Below, in pieces: positions 10,001 to 18,843 of a stretch of 64,000 nucleotides of DNA. Source of the DNA: Marinicella meishanensis (GTDB lineage: Bacteria; Pseudomonadota; Gammaproteobacteria; Xanthomonadales; Marinicellaceae); the NCBI RefSeq assembly GCF_019931145.1, contig NZ_JAIOUV010000002.1, positions 310,001 through 374,000 of the forward strand, in the 5' to 3' direction. The number at the start of each line of letters is the position of its first letter. Positions within the stretch are counted from its first letter, which is position 1. Both the position numbers and the translations under genes were made by a program. The notes beneath the pieces are model-generated. The model made no database searches. It saw only the letters and a list, made by a program, of their open reading frames with translations, and was not told the origin of the DNA.

Positions 10001-10593
10001 CGCAGGTCATCCAAGCGTTCCAGGTTTTCCTTGGTGCGCTTGATGCGACGCTCGGTTTCTCGCCGCCGTTCGCGGTATTTGGAAACCCCTGCGGCCTCTT
10101 CGATGTAACCCCTGAGGTCTTCGGGCTTGGATTCCACGATGTTGGAAATCATGCCCTGTTCAATGATGGAATAGCTGCGTGGCCCCAGGCCGGTGCCCAA
10201 AAACAAGTCCACGATGTCTTTTTTGCGGCATTTGCTGCCGTTGAGGAAATAACTGGATTGGCCATCCCGGCTGACCTGTCGTTTGACCGACACCTCATTG
10301 TATTGGGCATACTCGCCTTTGAGCTGTCCATCGGAGTTATCAAAGATCAATTCCACCGTGGCCATGCCCACCGGTTTGCGGGTCGATGAACCGGAAAAAA
10401 TCACATCGGTCATCGACGCCCCACGCAGCATCTTGGCTGAGGTTTCTCCCATCACCCATCGCACCGCATCGATGATGTTGGATTTGCCACAGCCATTGGG
10501 ACCCACCACACCGATCAAATTGCTGGGCAACAAAACTTCGGTCGGATCCACAAACGATTTGAAGCCGGCTATTTTTATCTTTGATAGTTTCAT
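7081..10593 (-). CDS. smc: Chromosome segregation protein SMC
   Basis: 1170 residues, normal for bacterial SMC. The N-terminal head has Walker [10 protein letters not shown] (about residue 32). Long coiled coils (about 170-500 and 660-990) flank a hinge near 510-640. The C-terminal head carries the signature LSGGEKAL and Walker [17 protein letters not shown] is the DNA-entrapping ATPase of the condensin complex, normally with ScpA and ScpB, which are not here. In Gammaproteobacteria SMC is used by lineages that lack MukB, so its presence argues against an enterobacterial or Vibrio-type host. The region is GC-rich on the reverse strand and generates many spurious antisense frames. It is divergent from queF across 104 bases. 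Confidence 0.97.
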   Translation of the reverse strand: MKLSKIKIAGFKSFVDPTEVLLPSNLIGVVGPNGCGKSNIIDAVRWVMGETSAKMLRGASMTDVIFSGSSTRKPVGMATVELIFDNSDGQLKGEYAQYNEVSVKRQVSRDGQSSYFLNGSKCRKKDIVDLFLGTGLGPRSYSIIEQGMISNIVESKPEDLRGYIEEAAGVSKYRERRRETERRIKRTKENLERLDDLRTEVGKHIQHLQRQAKNAERYTQLKDQFKLIKAEVLALRWQQWHTQAELGQGQVAKLNTQVEQAKAGQTDGEKRIEEHRVVHQTLSDENNQLQEQLYQINAEIGKIEQAIAHSKSLSERHQKDLQQTEDNLKTAQDRLSQDEQQLQEHKALFETGKPQEEALAMQLEEAQSLNESSEAAQDEWRTAWETNNQYIAEHARTIDVEKTRIASLESHMMRQSERLKAVAPGDNNELVSKLQSEAEALQQQLDTQQAKHDTSEQLLAEQKEQVGTVAEQTQQVRQQIDERQQRLHQHKGRRGSLLALQQAAQAEDNEQLQQWLAQNGDIQAKRLAEQLEVEAGWEVAVETVLKDRLQAWVTSNPDLPAVMTDWSFGALNLVHDARGQVAALAGTLAECVKAPDAVLAWFNQVRICNDLTAAQAMVDQLAAGESVVTQQGEWLGRHWLHINRGEQAEGFLLRQKELKSLHQEIDADEAQLAELQDTLQQLKADRVTAETGVDQLQLDVNMSHRKLSELNGLIMNKQQLIERELQQDQLKAAETEQIQQQLAEDEAQVKQSRATLEAAINELAKYEQSKIELLDQQQTLQQTYHQTKAQLNDISNQYYQHKMGLSATSNKIESLQQNIQRTQESLQSLVSRKDHLLQQLSADMDPVAGQKQALDGLITQRVAVEKQRDAMREQVVAAQSQLDELERLRHQHQQQIDEARNALEAAKLEFQSNELRANGFAEQLQDLGHDAAELLTTVGEITPASLPQLIERKESQTEGLHRSILRLEPVNLAAIEEFEEESKRKQYLDEQNDDLEQALATLEQAIARIDKDTRTLFKETFEAVNTNIKQLFPRLFGGGHAYLELTGNDLLTTGVSIMARPPGKRVSSIQLLSGGEKALTAVSLVFAIFNLNPAPFCMLDEVDAPLDDANVGRFSQMVAEMSEKVQFLFVSHNKVTMEIAHQLMGVTMREPGVSRLVSVDLAEAAQMANE

Positions 10594-10659
10594 CTTATTG
10601 TGTAATTTGCTTGATAAATCTTCCTTTTTTGGGTATTGTTCCGCCCTTGAAAGAACCGA

Positions 10660-10678
10660 GCCTCAGCACACTTGAGGC
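10660..10678 (+). other. Small perfect hairpin upstream of queF
   Basis: GCCTCA (10660-10665) and TGAGGC (10673-10678) form a six-base stem with a seven-base loop, 20 bases before the queF start. It could sit in the 5' leader of the queF message. It does not match the preQ1 riboswitch pattern that controls queF in some bacteria, and no function is assigned. Confidence 0.35.
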
Positions 10679-10697
10679 CCACCAACCAGAGAATAAC

Positions 10698-11051
10698 ATG
10701 TCCACACATCCCACCAAAGACCTCGAAACATTTGTTAACCCCAATCAGGAACGGGATTATACCATCATTATCGACATTCCTGAATTCACCTGTCTGTGTC
10801 CCAAAACCGGCCAACCTGACTTTGCCACCATCAAGCTGGAATACCAGCCAGATGAGCTGTGTGTGGAGCTCAAAGCCTTGAAATTGTACATGTGGACCTT
10901 CCGTGAACGCGGCGCCTTCCACGAAGCCGTGACCAATGAAATCCTCGATGATTTGATCGCAGCGGTTGATCCCAAATGGATGAAAATCACCATGAAGTTT
11001 AACGTCCGTGGCGGCATCTACACCGACGTGGTGATCGAACACCGAAAATAA
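10698..11051 (+). CDS. queF: 7-cyano-7-deazaguanine (preQ0) reductase, QueF type I
   Basis: 117 residues, the length of the unimodular (type I) QueF. It reduces the nitrile of preQ0 to the amine preQ1 with NADPH, a step in queuosine tRNA modification. The active-site cysteine lies in [11 protein letters not shown], whose final Asp is the proton donor. The substrate motif is [10 protein letters not shown], and FRERGAFHE follows. A longer in-frame extension exists upstream, but the ATG at 10698 gives the conserved family start and follows a purine-rich stretch (AGAGAATAAC). The serine hydrolase gene follows 16 bases after the stop. Confidence 0.95.
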   Translation: MSTHPTKDLETFVNPNQERDYTIIIDIPEFTCLCPKTGQPDFATIKLEYQPDELCVELKALKLYMWTFRERGAFHEAVTNEILDDLIAAVDPKWMKITMKFNVRGGIYTDVVIEHRK

Positions 11052-11067
11052 AAACACCAAGCCGGCC

Positions 11068-12054
11068 ATGGATGATCACGCCAAGACCCAATTGAACGAA
11101 TTGCTGCGGCACTACTTTTGGCCTGATGGCCCAGGTTGTGCCGCAGTGGTCCACCAACGCGGCCAACTGTTGTTTGAATCAGCCGTGGGCATGAGCCATG
11201 GCCCCCAACCCAGCCCATTGCGGTTGACTGATCGCATTGATCTGGCCAGCTGCAGCAAAATGTTCACCGCCACCGCCATCATGCAATTGGTGGAACAAGG
11301 GCGGTTGCGCTTGGCAGACCCCATCAGTCAGTGGTTTGATATTCCCAGCAACCCCGAGCACCGACCCATTCAGGTGATCGATTGCATGCGCCACACCAGC
11401 GGCATCGAGGACTACCTCCAAGCCGGGATGTACACCGAACCGGCAGCCTTGACCCAAACCGGCATCCAGCAAACCCTGATGAACGCCTTGATTGAAGCGG
11501 TTCCTGGTGTTGCACACCATTACAGCAACAGCAACTATGTGTTGTTGGCGCAAATCATTGAACAGGTCACCCAAGACAGCTACACCGACCACTTGCAACA
11601 TCATCAATTTCAACCGCTTGGCATTGATGCTGAGTTTTTACCGCAACATGATGGCTGGGTGTTGGCCGGCAGTGGGTTTGCCGAGTTGGTGCCCTCTGAT
11701 CACATCTGGGTTGAGGTTTTGGGCGATGGTGGGATTGGGTTGTCAGCACCCGCCGCTGCTGCTTGGTTTCAAGCCTTGATCGGTGGCCGGCTGGTACAGC
11801 AACAAACCTTCAAACAGATGACCCAACAGCAATGCCTGGATGATGGCACCCCCTTCGATTATGGATTGGGGCTGTTGCTTGAGTCTGATCAACGGGGCCA
11901 ATGGTTCGGTCACAACGGCAGTTGGACCGGCAGCACCTGTGTGATGGGTCACTACCCAACAGACGATTTGTCGGTGGTGATTCTGGCCAACGAATTCATG
12001 GCCCCGGTGGAGCGATTGGGCATGCAAATGCATCGCTTATTGACCGACAATTGA
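11068..12054 (+). CDS. Beta-lactamase-family serine hydrolase (class C/PBP fold)
   Basis: 328 residues. It has the PF00144 motif set: SxxK as SCSK (in LASCSKMFTATAI, near residue 53), YxN as YSNSNY (near 151), and a C-terminal HNG in GHNGSW replacing KTG. Members are esterases, D-aminopeptidases or penicillin-binding-like hydrolases; the substrate cannot be read from sequence. There is no signal peptide, which argues against a periplasmic cell-wall or antibiotic role and favours a cytoplasmic esterase or peptidase. Only 16 bases separate it from queF, so it may be cotranscribed. It converges on the symporter gene. Confidence 0.85.
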   Translation: MDDHAKTQLNELLRHYFWPDGPGCAAVVHQRGQLLFESAVGMSHGPQPSPLRLTDRIDLASCSKMFTATAIMQLVEQGRLRLADPISQWFDIPSNPEHRPIQVIDCMRHTSGIEDYLQAGMYTEPAALTQTGIQQTLMNALIEAVPGVAHHYSNSNYVLLAQIIEQVTQDSYTDHLQHHQFQPLGIDAEFLPQHDGWVLAGSGFAELVPSDHIWVEVLGDGGIGLSAPAAAAWFQALIGGRLVQQQTFKQMTQQQCLDDGTPFDYGLGLLLESDQRGQWFGHNGSWTGSTCVMGHYPTDDLSVVILANEFMAPVERLGMQMHRLLTDN

Positions 12055-12081
12055 TCGCTGTCTGCCTGATGGGGTCAGTCA

Positions 12082-13557
12082 TCATGATGTCGGTCGTTTT
12101 AAGGCAATGTCGCTGTTCTTGAAGCGCTTGATGGAACTGCCGATCAGCATGCCCAAAATGGCCATCAGCAAGCCAGCCAATTGCGGCGGCACCAACAAGG
12201 CATCACCCTGTTCTGCCAGCTTGATGTTGACGATTTCCAGCGCCGCCCAACTGATGACGCCCATGGCGATCGACAACAGCGCGCCGGTGTTGTTGGCCCG
12301 TTGCCAATACACCCCAAAGGCCAGGGGCACAAAGGCCCCCACCAGGGTGATCAAATAGGCATTTTCCACCATCTCAAAAATGCTCAAGCCCACCGCGGTG
12401 CTCAAATAGGCATAACAGAACACCAACAAGCCAAAACCCAACACCGTCAGGCGCAAGGCCACCAACAGTTGCTGGTCATTCAAATTCAACCAATGCCTCA
12501 GGATGTTTTTGGCAAAGATGGCCGAAGGGGCCAACAAGGTGCCTGAAGCGGTGGACATGATGGCCGATAATAAGGCGCCGAAGAACATCACCTGCACCCA
12601 AATTGGCACCGATTGTAAGATGAACTCAGGCAGGATCCGTTGTGGGTCACCGCCCTCAGCCAGGTGGGTGGTGGCCAACGAAGGCTCCAACAGGGTGGCC
12701 CCATAGACGATGAAAATTGGCACGAAACTGAACAACAGGTAAAACAGCCCACCGAGTATGGTGCCGCGTACCGCCACCTGTTCATTCTTGGCCGCCATCA
12801 CCCGTTGAAACACATCTTGTTGTGGAATTGAGCCCAGGGCCAGGGTCACAAAGGCGCCGATGAAACCCAGGATGGCGCCGGCGTTCCAGTCGGGCCAAAA
12901 TTCAAACTTACCCGCGGCGTTGGCATGCTCAACCACCGTCATCACCCCGCCATCCAAACGACCGGAGACCAACCAGGCCACCACCAACATGCCAGCCAAC
13001 ACCGCCATCATTTGGATGAAGTCCATGATCGCCACCGACCACATGCCACCAAACACGGTGTAAATCAACACCACCGACAGACCAATGAACATACCCAATT
13101 CGAAACCCACCGCACCATAGGTCACCAGGTGGATGGTCAAACCCAAAGCGACGATTTGGGCCGCCACCCAACCCAGGTAAGAGATGCACACCGCCACCGA
13201 CACCAAAACTTCCACCAAGCGGCTGTAACGCTGGCGGTAAAAATCACCGATGGTCATCAACTTCATGCGGTACAAACGGGCGGCAAAAAACACACCCACG
13301 AAAACCAAACAGAAACTGGCGCCAAACGGATCAGCGACGATACCAGCCATGCCTTCTTCGATGAAAGTGGCGGGAATGCCCAGCACCGCTTCGGAGCCAA
13401 ACCAAGTGGCAAACACGGTGGCGATGGTGATGTAAATCGGTAAAGAACGACCGGCCAATATGAAATCAGAGGAATTGTTGACTTTGCGGGCTGCCGCCAA
13501 GCCAATCAAAATGGAAACCACCACATAAATGACGATGAACAAACCCAAAATACCCAT
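12082..13557 (-). CDS. Sodium:solute symporter (SSF family)
   Basis: 491 residues with about 13 membrane segments. The N-terminal pattern GRSLPIYITIATVFATWFG and the SYLGWVAAQ segment are typical of the SSF family (PutP/PanF/SglT), which couples sodium entry to uptake of sugars, amino acids, vitamins or organic acids. The substrate is not identifiable. An upstream in-frame extension of 19 polar residues is open, but the ATG at 13557 has a purine-rich ribosome site (GCAGGGGTGGG) and starts directly with the first membrane helix, so it is preferred. The gene stands alone and converges on the serine hydrolase. Confidence 0.88.
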   Translation of the reverse strand: MGILGLFIVIYVVVSILIGLAAARKVNNSSDFILAGRSLPIYITIATVFATWFGSEAVLGIPATFIEEGMAGIVADPFGASFCLVFVGVFFAARLYRMKLMTIGDFYRQRYSRLVEVLVSVAVCISYLGWVAAQIVALGLTIHLVTYGAVGFELGMFIGLSVVLIYTVFGGMWSVAIMDFIQMMAVLAGMLVVAWLVSGRLDGGVMTVVEHANAAGKFEFWPDWNAGAILGFIGAFVTLALGSIPQQDVFQRVMAAKNEQVAVRGTILGGLFYLLFSFVPIFIVYGATLLEPSLATTHLAEGGDPQRILPEFILQSVPIWVQVMFFGALLSAIMSTASGTLLAPSAIFAKNILRHWLNLNDQQLLVALRLTVLGFGLLVFCYAYLSTAVGLSIFEMVENAYLITLVGAFVPLAFGVYWQRANNTGALLSIAMGVISWAALEIVNIKLAEQGDALLVPPQLAGLLMAILGMLIGSSIKRFKNSDIALKRPTS

Positions 13558-13751
13558 AACCCACCCCTGCCGAGCACGGCGAACAGTGAACAATAACAAG
13601 TCAGGACTGACCAATCCCCAAGCGAATTTTTGGCTGGCTTTGATCGACCAGTAAAGTCGCTATTAAATCCGCAAATGCAGACAAATGCAAAACAATAATG
13701 AAATTATTTAAGGGCTGTCAAAAGCCTTGAAAATAAGGCGTTTGGGATGGA

Positions 13752-13970
13752 TCAGGCGGGTATGGATTCGCGCTGAGGAATGATTTGCAGAAAATCAGGC
13801 AAGGTCGGGCTGCGGTTGGCATCCAGCACATCCAAAGCCACATCCAAACAAGATCCGCAGCCGGAAGTGGCGCCGGTTTTTGCGCGCAAGGCGTCGATGC
13901 TGTCGGCCCCTTGTTTGACCGCTTGTTGGATGTCTTTTTCAGTCACACCGTGACAAATGCAAACGTACAT
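13752..13970 (-). CDS. bfd: Bacterioferritin-associated ferredoxin (BFD-like [2Fe-2S] protein)
   Basis: 72 residues. Four cysteines, C4 and C6 (CIC) with C38 and C41 (CGSC), match the BFD-like [2Fe-2S] domain. Bfd docks on bacterioferritin and reduces its ferric core so iron can be released when iron is scarce. Regulation fits: a strong promoter with an embedded Fur-type site lies 40-55 bases upstream. No bacterioferritin gene is adjacent. Other BFD-domain proteins include nitrite reductase and NifU fragments, but the standalone length favours Bfd. Confidence 0.9.
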   Translation of the reverse strand: MYVCICHGVTEKDIQQAVKQGADSIDALRAKTGATSGCGSCLDVALDVLDANRSPTLPDFLQIIPQRESIPA

Positions 13971-13998
13971 AATGAATGGAATGAATCAATACAGCGAA

Positions 13999-14027
13999 AG
14001 AATAACGCTAATGAGAATGATTGTCAA
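13999..14027 (-). promoter_or_regulatory. Promoter of bfd with overlapping Fur box
   Basis: On the minus strand TTGACA (14022-14027) is followed, after exactly 17 bases, by TATTCT (13999-14004): a near-ideal sigma-70 promoter pointing at bfd. On the plus strand 14012-14026 reads TGAGAATGATTGTCA, which matches 12 of 14 defined positions of the Fur 7-1-7 consensus TGATAATNATTATCA. The site overlaps the -35 end and spacer, so Fe-Fur binding should block polymerase. Confidence 0.82.
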
Positions 14028-14121
14028 TAACTTTTTAATGTATCAGCTTATTTAATCTGTCATTCATCAAAAATAAGAATCTACTGAAATCAAGGGCAAC
14101 GCATGGCGTTTGTATGTTGAT

Positions 14122-14811
14122 TTATATGCCAATGATCCATGAATTGTATTTTGAAACCGCAATCATATTGGTTTTTGTTTTGACCCATTCGTCTATTGGT
14201 GCTCTGTCTTCCCATTCATTGATCACCCAATAATCTGGTGCTCGCTCAGTTCCAAGGGTTTCATATAAGTTGGGCTTGCCCAATACAAGCACTTGACTCA
14301 CTGGACTGTTAGTTTCATATGACTCCTCAGCAAAATTGAGGAAGTCTTGCTTAAAGTCTTGGTTTATCCAAAACGCTTCAACTTGATATAATTTTTCAGA
14401 ATTTAGCTCAAGCATTATGTCTTCAGAAGCTTCATAATCTGCAATGCGCAACTCATTCCATATAGTCGGCCTCATTCTGCGCAGATGCAGCCAATCATCA
14501 ATCCTGTCCACATTGATAGATTGTTTGACTCCCGTATTTGGAATTTTGAGTACATCAAAACCAATGGTGTCATGTTCTGATGTTAAGTTTTCAACCACTC
14601 TTAGTGTGCCCATTTGCTGAATGTCATGCTTCACCAATATGGGAAATATACCCATGAAATACGCTTGCTTCATTTGAAAGCTGTTTTCTTTCTCAACAGC
14701 ACTGATCAGGGAAATCATTTCTCCTTCATTAAACTCCATTCGCAAGGTCTTTGTACAAGAACTCAGTGGAATTAACAACAACAGAACCACACCTGTTTTT
14801 TTTAAGAACAC
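14122..14811 (-). CDS. Putative lipoprotein of unknown function
   Basis: 229 residues starting with GTG at 14811, supported by AGGAG at 14819-14823 seven bases away. The signal sequence ends in the lipobox LSSC (cysteine near residue 19), so it is probably anchored in the outer or inner membrane facing the periplasm. The rest is soluble and acidic, with no family I recognise; two segments (about 40-120 and 130-225) may be related alpha/beta halves, but this is uncertain. It follows the VOC gene by 44 bases in an AT-rich group with the amidohydrolase. Confidence 0.6.
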   Translation of the reverse strand: MFLKKTGVVLLLLIPLSSCTKTLRMEFNEGEMISLISAVEKENSFQMKQAYFMGIFPILVKHDIQQMGTLRVVENLTSEHDTIGFDVLKIPNTGVKQSINVDRIDDWLHLRRMRPTIWNELRIADYEASEDIMLELNSEKLYQVEAFWINQDFKQDFLNFAEESYETNSPVSQVLVLGKPNLYETLGTERAPDYWVINEWEDRAPIDEWVKTKTNMIAVSKYNSWIIGI

Positions 14812-14855
14812 GACTCATCTCCTCAATCAATAATTGTTTATTGCACAACAAGTGA

Positions 14856-15233
14856 TCAATCTGGTTTCTGATAGTGAACAAAATCAATGCTTACACCATT
14901 TGGGTCCTGGACTGCAAAATGCCTGTCGCCCCAAGGTTCGTCTCTCAGTTCAACCGCAATGGCAACCCCCTTATTACTGATTTTTGAATAAAGTTCATCC
15001 ACATCATCAACTTCAAAAGTCAGGTAAATGCCATGACCATTGAATGGACTTTGAAATATTTCATTTTGAGTTGGGTGGTTTGGTAATAAGAAACTAATCA
15101 AGTCAGTTGAGTCTTTGAGTTTCATTAAGAGATAGAATTCATTTTCATAAGCAACTTCAAAATTCAATACCTCTGAATAGAAATGCTTGGTTTGCTTCAT
15201 TTTGCTGGTGACGATCCCGACATTAAACTTCAT
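14856..15233 (-). CDS. VOC (glyoxalase/bleomycin resistance) family protein
   Basis: 125 residues with one vicinal-oxygen-chelate module: N-terminal FNVGIVTSKMKQTKHFYSEV, then GIYLTFEVDDVDELYSKI and the C-terminal AVQDPNGVSIDFV. Such proteins bind a metal and act as lyases, dioxygenases or antibiotic-binding proteins; the role cannot be fixed from sequence. The ATG at 15233 is chosen because GGAG lies six bases before it; a TTG four codons upstream is less likely. It sits between the amidohydrolase and the lipoprotein and may share their transcript. Confidence 0.8.
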   Translation of the reverse strand: MKFNVGIVTSKMKQTKHFYSEVLNFEVAYENEFYLLMKLKDSTDLISFLLPNHPTQNEIFQSPFNGHGIYLTFEVDDVDELYSKISNKGVAIAVELRDEPWGDRHFAVQDPNGVSIDFVHYQKPD

Positions 15234-15304
15234 GGGTTTCTCCAAAAAATTGTATTTTTATTGATTGAATTCATGTCTGGCTTTAAGTTTTGATTAACTA
15301 TTTA

Positions 15305-16573
15305 TTAAATTTTGCTGTCTGATAATTTCAGGATCCTTCCTTCCTTTATTACCACATGTATTGATTTCGTTTGGCTGATATCCTTAAGTGGATTCTCATC
15401 AAACACAACCATGTCGGCTTTGTAACCCACGCTGATTTTTCCCAAAGAATTTTCTAAGCCAAGGCTGATTGCCCCATTCAATGTTGCACCGCGTAAAACC
15501 GTTGTTGCATTGAGACCACATGTATTCACCAATACACTCATCTCTTTGTGAATATTTGATGTTCTTTGATCGTGATTAATCATGTTGTCTGTTCCTATCA
15601 CTAAAGGCACTTTTTTTTCTTCAGCCAATCTCAATGATTCACAAACCCATTGGGTAATTCTGGTTGGTTGGCTGTTATTTTCACTGTGAAATAAACTGAT
15701 GGTAGGCTCGAGAAAAATACCCTTTTGAGCCATGTCAGCAAATAACTCCTCAAACTGAGGTGCCCTGGGATCTACATGCTCGTTTGGAAACCGGGGCCTT
15801 GAGTGGTATTGTTCTTTGACTTTGCGTGAACCTTCCCAAGGTAACAAAGCCGCATGTACCAAAGTCTCAACTCCGGCATTCACTAAATCAGAGGGTTTGC
15901 TTGGAAAAACAGTTGCATGAGAATAGATAGGAATTTGGTGATTTCTGGCAACTTCTGTGATTTTTTTGATGTGAAGAGGAGCAATATTGGCGTACAGTTT
16001 TATGCCATGGGTATGACTGTTCTTTAATTTTAGTTCAAAATCTTTGTGGTTAAAATCACTGCCAACCTGGTATTGCCAAGGGGCTTCACCTGGCTGGTAT
16101 GGCATTGAAGCGAACTTGACTCTTGGGTCAGTAAAAAAAGACTTTCCAGCCACTAAAAAGCTTTGATAAATATCAGGACCCTCGGCTTGGATGTCACTAA
16201 TTAATTGATTGTTTCCAGCCATATCTCTGACAGATGTCACTCCATCAAGTAACACATCATTCAAAGCCTCTGGCACGCGCTTTGTGTCTGATTCCGACAT
16301 CAACAAATGTACATGAGTGTCGATTAATCCTGGAGTTAAAAATTTTCCACTCAGGTCTAACAATTCACTACCATGTAGCCTTTTTTCCCCCATGCTGTGA
16401 ATAATTCCACTGTCTAAATTTAAAAATTTTACATGCCTGAACTTCATGGAAGTTGTGTCTAAATACTGGACATTTGCCAGGGTAATTTGTCCATTCTCAT
16501 TGTTCGCATACGCGACAAAGAAAACTTGGGCAAACATGATGAGAGTGACCATTGAGTTTTTGAAACTTTTCAT
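15305..16573 (-). CDS. Exported amidohydrolase family protein
   Basis: 422 residues with a signal peptide (about 1-24, ending FVAYA). It has the amidohydrolase TIM-barrel landmarks: metal-binding DTHVHLL after TPGLIDT, a YSHATVFPS histidine, a later VHAALLP histidine, and the catalytic aspartate in VIGTDN. It ends with the small C-terminal composite domain common to imidazolonepropionase/prolidase-like members. These periplasmic enzymes hydrolyse amide or ester bonds; the substrate is unknown. In this neighbourhood, beside a TonB receptor and oxidoreductases, it could process an imported organic molecule, which is inference. Composition is AT-rich like its neighbours. Confidence 0.82.
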   Translation of the reverse strand: MKSFKNSMVTLIMFAQVFFVAYANNENGQITLANVQYLDTTSMKFRHVKFLNLDSGIIHSMGEKRLHGSELLDLSGKFLTPGLIDTHVHLLMSESDTKRVPEALNDVLLDGVTSVRDMAGNNQLISDIQAEGPDIYQSFLVAGKSFFTDPRVKFASMPYQPGEAPWQYQVGSDFNHKDFELKLKNSHTHGIKLYANIAPLHIKKITEVARNHQIPIYSHATVFPSKPSDLVNAGVETLVHAALLPWEGSRKVKEQYHSRPRFPNEHVDPRAPQFEELFADMAQKGIFLEPTISLFHSENNSQPTRITQWVCESLRLAEEKKVPLVIGTDNMINHDQRTSNIHKEMSVLVNTCGLNATTVLRGATLNGAISLGLENSLGKISVGYKADMVVFDENPLKDISQTKSIHVVIKEGRILKLSDSKI

Positions 16574-16823
16574 GTCAAATTTTCCTAAAAAAGAACAATT
16601 TTAGAAAAACATTCAGACGGCTTCTTGACCACAGGATGTGAATTCATACCCCGAAAAGACAAAACAGGCCAAAGTTATACTCATCAAGGTCTGTTGAATT
16701 AACACAAATACTGAAGAAACCGCTCAGGTGTTTAGTGACCAGGAACCAGAGGATTTGACAATAAAAAGCAAAACGACACAATTGGCCTGATTTGACTTTT
16801 GAAATGGAAAAAGGTAAGAACCA

Positions 16824-17552
16824 CTATCTTAAATAATTTACCAGTTTGTTTTTATATTCCTTGAAGAAGTTTCTTGAGATTGGAATGTTCAAACCACCTT
16901 CCAGAATCGCGCATTTGGTTGAACCTGAAGGGATGATCTTTTTTATTTTATTGATATTGACAATACAAGTTCTGTGGCACCTGACAAACTCTGTTTGATT
17001 TAATTTCTTTGCCAAGTTGATTAAACTGTTCTTCAATATGTATTCCCTGGCTGTGGTCATGATGGTTACGTGGTTATTATCTGACCGAACACACAATATT
17101 TCTGAAAATTCAACTTTATAAACATTTCCACCATTCTTAATGTTTAAATAAGTGAATTCAGGCTTAATTGATTTCAGGTTAATGTATTTAAGCCATTCAG
17201 CCGCCTTGCAGATTGCTTGATTCAACCTAAGCTGAGAAATTGGCTTTACCAAGTAATCAATGGCATTGACATCGAATGCATCTACTGCATATCTGGAGTA
17301 CGCAGTGGTGAACACAACAGCCTGATTTTTACGGATAACTTCAGCAAATTCGATGCCATTAATGCCAGGAAGATTGATATCTAAGATCAATAAGTCAGCT
17401 TGTTGAAGTGCTGATTCATTGATAATTTGCTCAGCATATTCAAACTCGCCGAGTATACAGATACGATGATTATTTTTTAACAACCGAACAATCCGCCTTC
17501 TCGACAACACCTCATCCTCAACAACAATGGCTTTTATTTTATTTTCAATCAT
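16824..17552 (-). CDS. LytTR-family response regulator
   Basis: 242 residues. The receiver domain (1-115) has the acidic pair VEDE, phosphoacceptor in LILDINLPG and the Thr/Lys switch (FTTAYS, DYLVKP). The C-terminal LytTR DNA-binding domain (about 145-240) includes FVRCHRTCIVNINKI, a strong family signature. LytTR proteins bind pairs of 9-base direct repeats about 21 bases apart, and two such pairs occur just upstream of this operon. It overlaps its sensor kinase by ATGA, so the two form one two-component system. Confidence 0.9.
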   Translation of the reverse strand: MIENKIKAIVVEDEVLSRRRIVRLLKNNHRICILGEFEYAEQIINESALQQADLLILDINLPGINGIEFAEVIRKNQAVVFTTAYSRYAVDAFDVNAIDYLVKPISQLRLNQAICKAAEWLKYINLKSIKPEFTYLNIKNGGNVYKVEFSEILCVRSDNNHVTIMTTAREYILKNSLINLAKKLNQTEFVRCHRTCIVNINKIKKIIPSGSTKCAILEGGLNIPISRNFFKEYKNKLVNYLR

Positions 17553-18637
17553 ATCAATATTGCGAGATGAGATTGATAGCCAGGCTTACCCAATAAAGTT
17601 TTTCGAGTAAACCCATGTGAAAATTTCATTTGATTAAAAACGGAATGTAATCTCGATTTTAATAAATGAATGCCATGACCTGATTCGGCATCATCTGTAT
17701 TCTCTGAACCACTGTCACAGACAATGATATTGAGCACATTATTCACACAATTGACATTCACTTTGATTTCAATTTTTTCAGAAATTTCAAAGCGATTGAA
17801 GGCATGATGAAAAGAATTTTCCACCAGCAATTGAATCGTCAATACAGGTATCTGTACCGACAGAAATTTTTCATCTACTTCCGCTGAATATTGAAACCTT
17901 GACCCATGCCTGAGTTTTTGTAAATCGACATAATTATGAGTCAGTTCCAGTTCTGACTCTAAACTGTGCGACTGTTTTTTGGTGTCGATTAAGTATCTCA
18001 GTATGTCACTTAATTTATTCAATGCCTCATCTGCCTTACGTGGACTGATGTGGATTAACTCGCTGATTGAACTGATACAATTGAAGAAAAAATGCGGTTG
18101 CATGTAGTTCATCATGGCCTTCATTTTCATTTTGTTTGCAAGTTCAGTAGCCAGCTTCTCTTTTTTTAAGGCTGCTTTGTGTTCTGAAAAATAAAACATC
18201 GCATAAGATAATCCAGTGTAAGTAGCAAAAAGGAACAAACCACTGTGCAATCGACCCGTGTTATTTATAAACTCAGAAACTACGCTCCAAACCCAACCTA
18301 CTTTCAAGCCTTCATCAAACCAATAATTCAGCAAAATCGCCTCTGTCAGCAGAAGCCACAAAATAACAAAAACCAAAATAACGAACAGTTCTTTCAAAAT
18401 AAGAGCCACTATATTTTGATTGTTCTGTTTGACAGAGCACACCCTCAGGAATATCAACAACCCCAAGAGTGTTGAAATACCAACCACAATCGACGAGTAC
18501 TGCAAAGACTCGACAAAAGTCAGTTTTAATCCAGTCCAATTTTTATAACTGGCATACATCAATAATGCATATGCCAATGACAATGGAAAAAATGTAAGTG
18601 CAAAAACCAAGGCTTTTGCTGCAATCACTTTTCTCAT
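17549..18637 (-). CDS. LytS/YehU-type sensor histidine kinase
   Basis: 362 residues. Four hydrophobic segments occupy about residues 1-155. The His_kinase (PF06580) box QPHFFFNCISSISELI holds the phosphorylated histidine, and a reduced HATPase domain with LLVENSFHHAFN and GHGIHLLKSRL follows. There is no periplasmic sensor domain of any size, so it likely senses a signal in or near the membrane. It is cotranscribed with the LytTR regulator and divergent from the TonB-dependent receptor across 414 bases. Confidence 0.88.
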   Translation of the reverse strand: MRKVIAAKALVFALTFFPLSLAYALLMYASYKNWTGLKLTFVESLQYSSIVVGISTLLGLLIFLRVCSVKQNNQNIVALILKELFVILVFVILWLLLTEAILLNYWFDEGLKVGWVWSVVSEFINNTGRLHSGLFLFATYTGLSYAMFYFSEHKAALKKEKLATELANKMKMKAMMNYMQPHFFFNCISSISELIHISPRKADEALNKLSDILRYLIDTKKQSHSLESELELTHNYVDLQKLRHGSRFQYSAEVDEKFLSVQIPVLTIQLLVENSFHHAFNRFEISEKIEIKVNVNCVNNVLNIIVCDSGSENTDDAESGHGIHLLKSRLHSVFNQMKFSHGFTRKTLLGKPGYQSHLAILI

Positions 18638-18694
18638 GTAATGATATTAAAGAAAATTAGAATCCATTCTACTTGATTTAATACAATCGCTTGA

Positions 18695-18724
18695 ACCGTT
18701 CACCACCCTATTTCAACCATTAAC
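18695..18724 (+). promoter_or_regulatory. LytTR-type operator, copy 1
   Basis: ACCGTTCAC (18695-18703) and ACCATTAAC (18716-18724) are imperfect 9-base direct repeats whose starts are 21 bases apart, the geometry LytTR domains recognise on one DNA face. The spacer contains CTATTTC, also present in copy 2. It lies about 60-85 bases from the sensor kinase start. Confidence 0.65.
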
Positions 18725-18813
18725 ATCATGTTGATGTGTTAGTTTTCACAAGGTTCACCTCACAGCATCGGATTAAATTATGCAAAAAAACAAAGCGTAG
18801 ATCACAAGCTTTG

Positions 18814-18843
18814 ACCGTTTACAAATCTATTTCGACCATTCAC
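18814..18843 (+). promoter_or_regulatory. LytTR-type operator, copy 2
   Basis: ACCGTTTAC (18814-18822) and ACCATTCAC (18835-18843) repeat the architecture of copy 1, again 21 bases start to start and with the same CTATTTC in the spacer. Conservation of both half-sites and spacer, while the DNA between copies is unrelated, argues for selection. It lies about 210 bases from the TonB receptor start. Confidence 0.65.

Noticed and set aside
9412-10389. 325-codon frame opposite smc
   Set aside because: Antisense shadow of a GC-rich coding region; the minus strand encodes an intact SMC.
10594-10697. preQ1 riboswitch upstream of queF
   Set aside because: Only a simple hairpin is present; the preQ1-I loop and A-rich tail pattern is missing.
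13709-13745. Terminator after bfd
   Set aside because: A weak stem (AAGGGCT/AGCCTT with a bulge) with no proper T-run on the minus strand.
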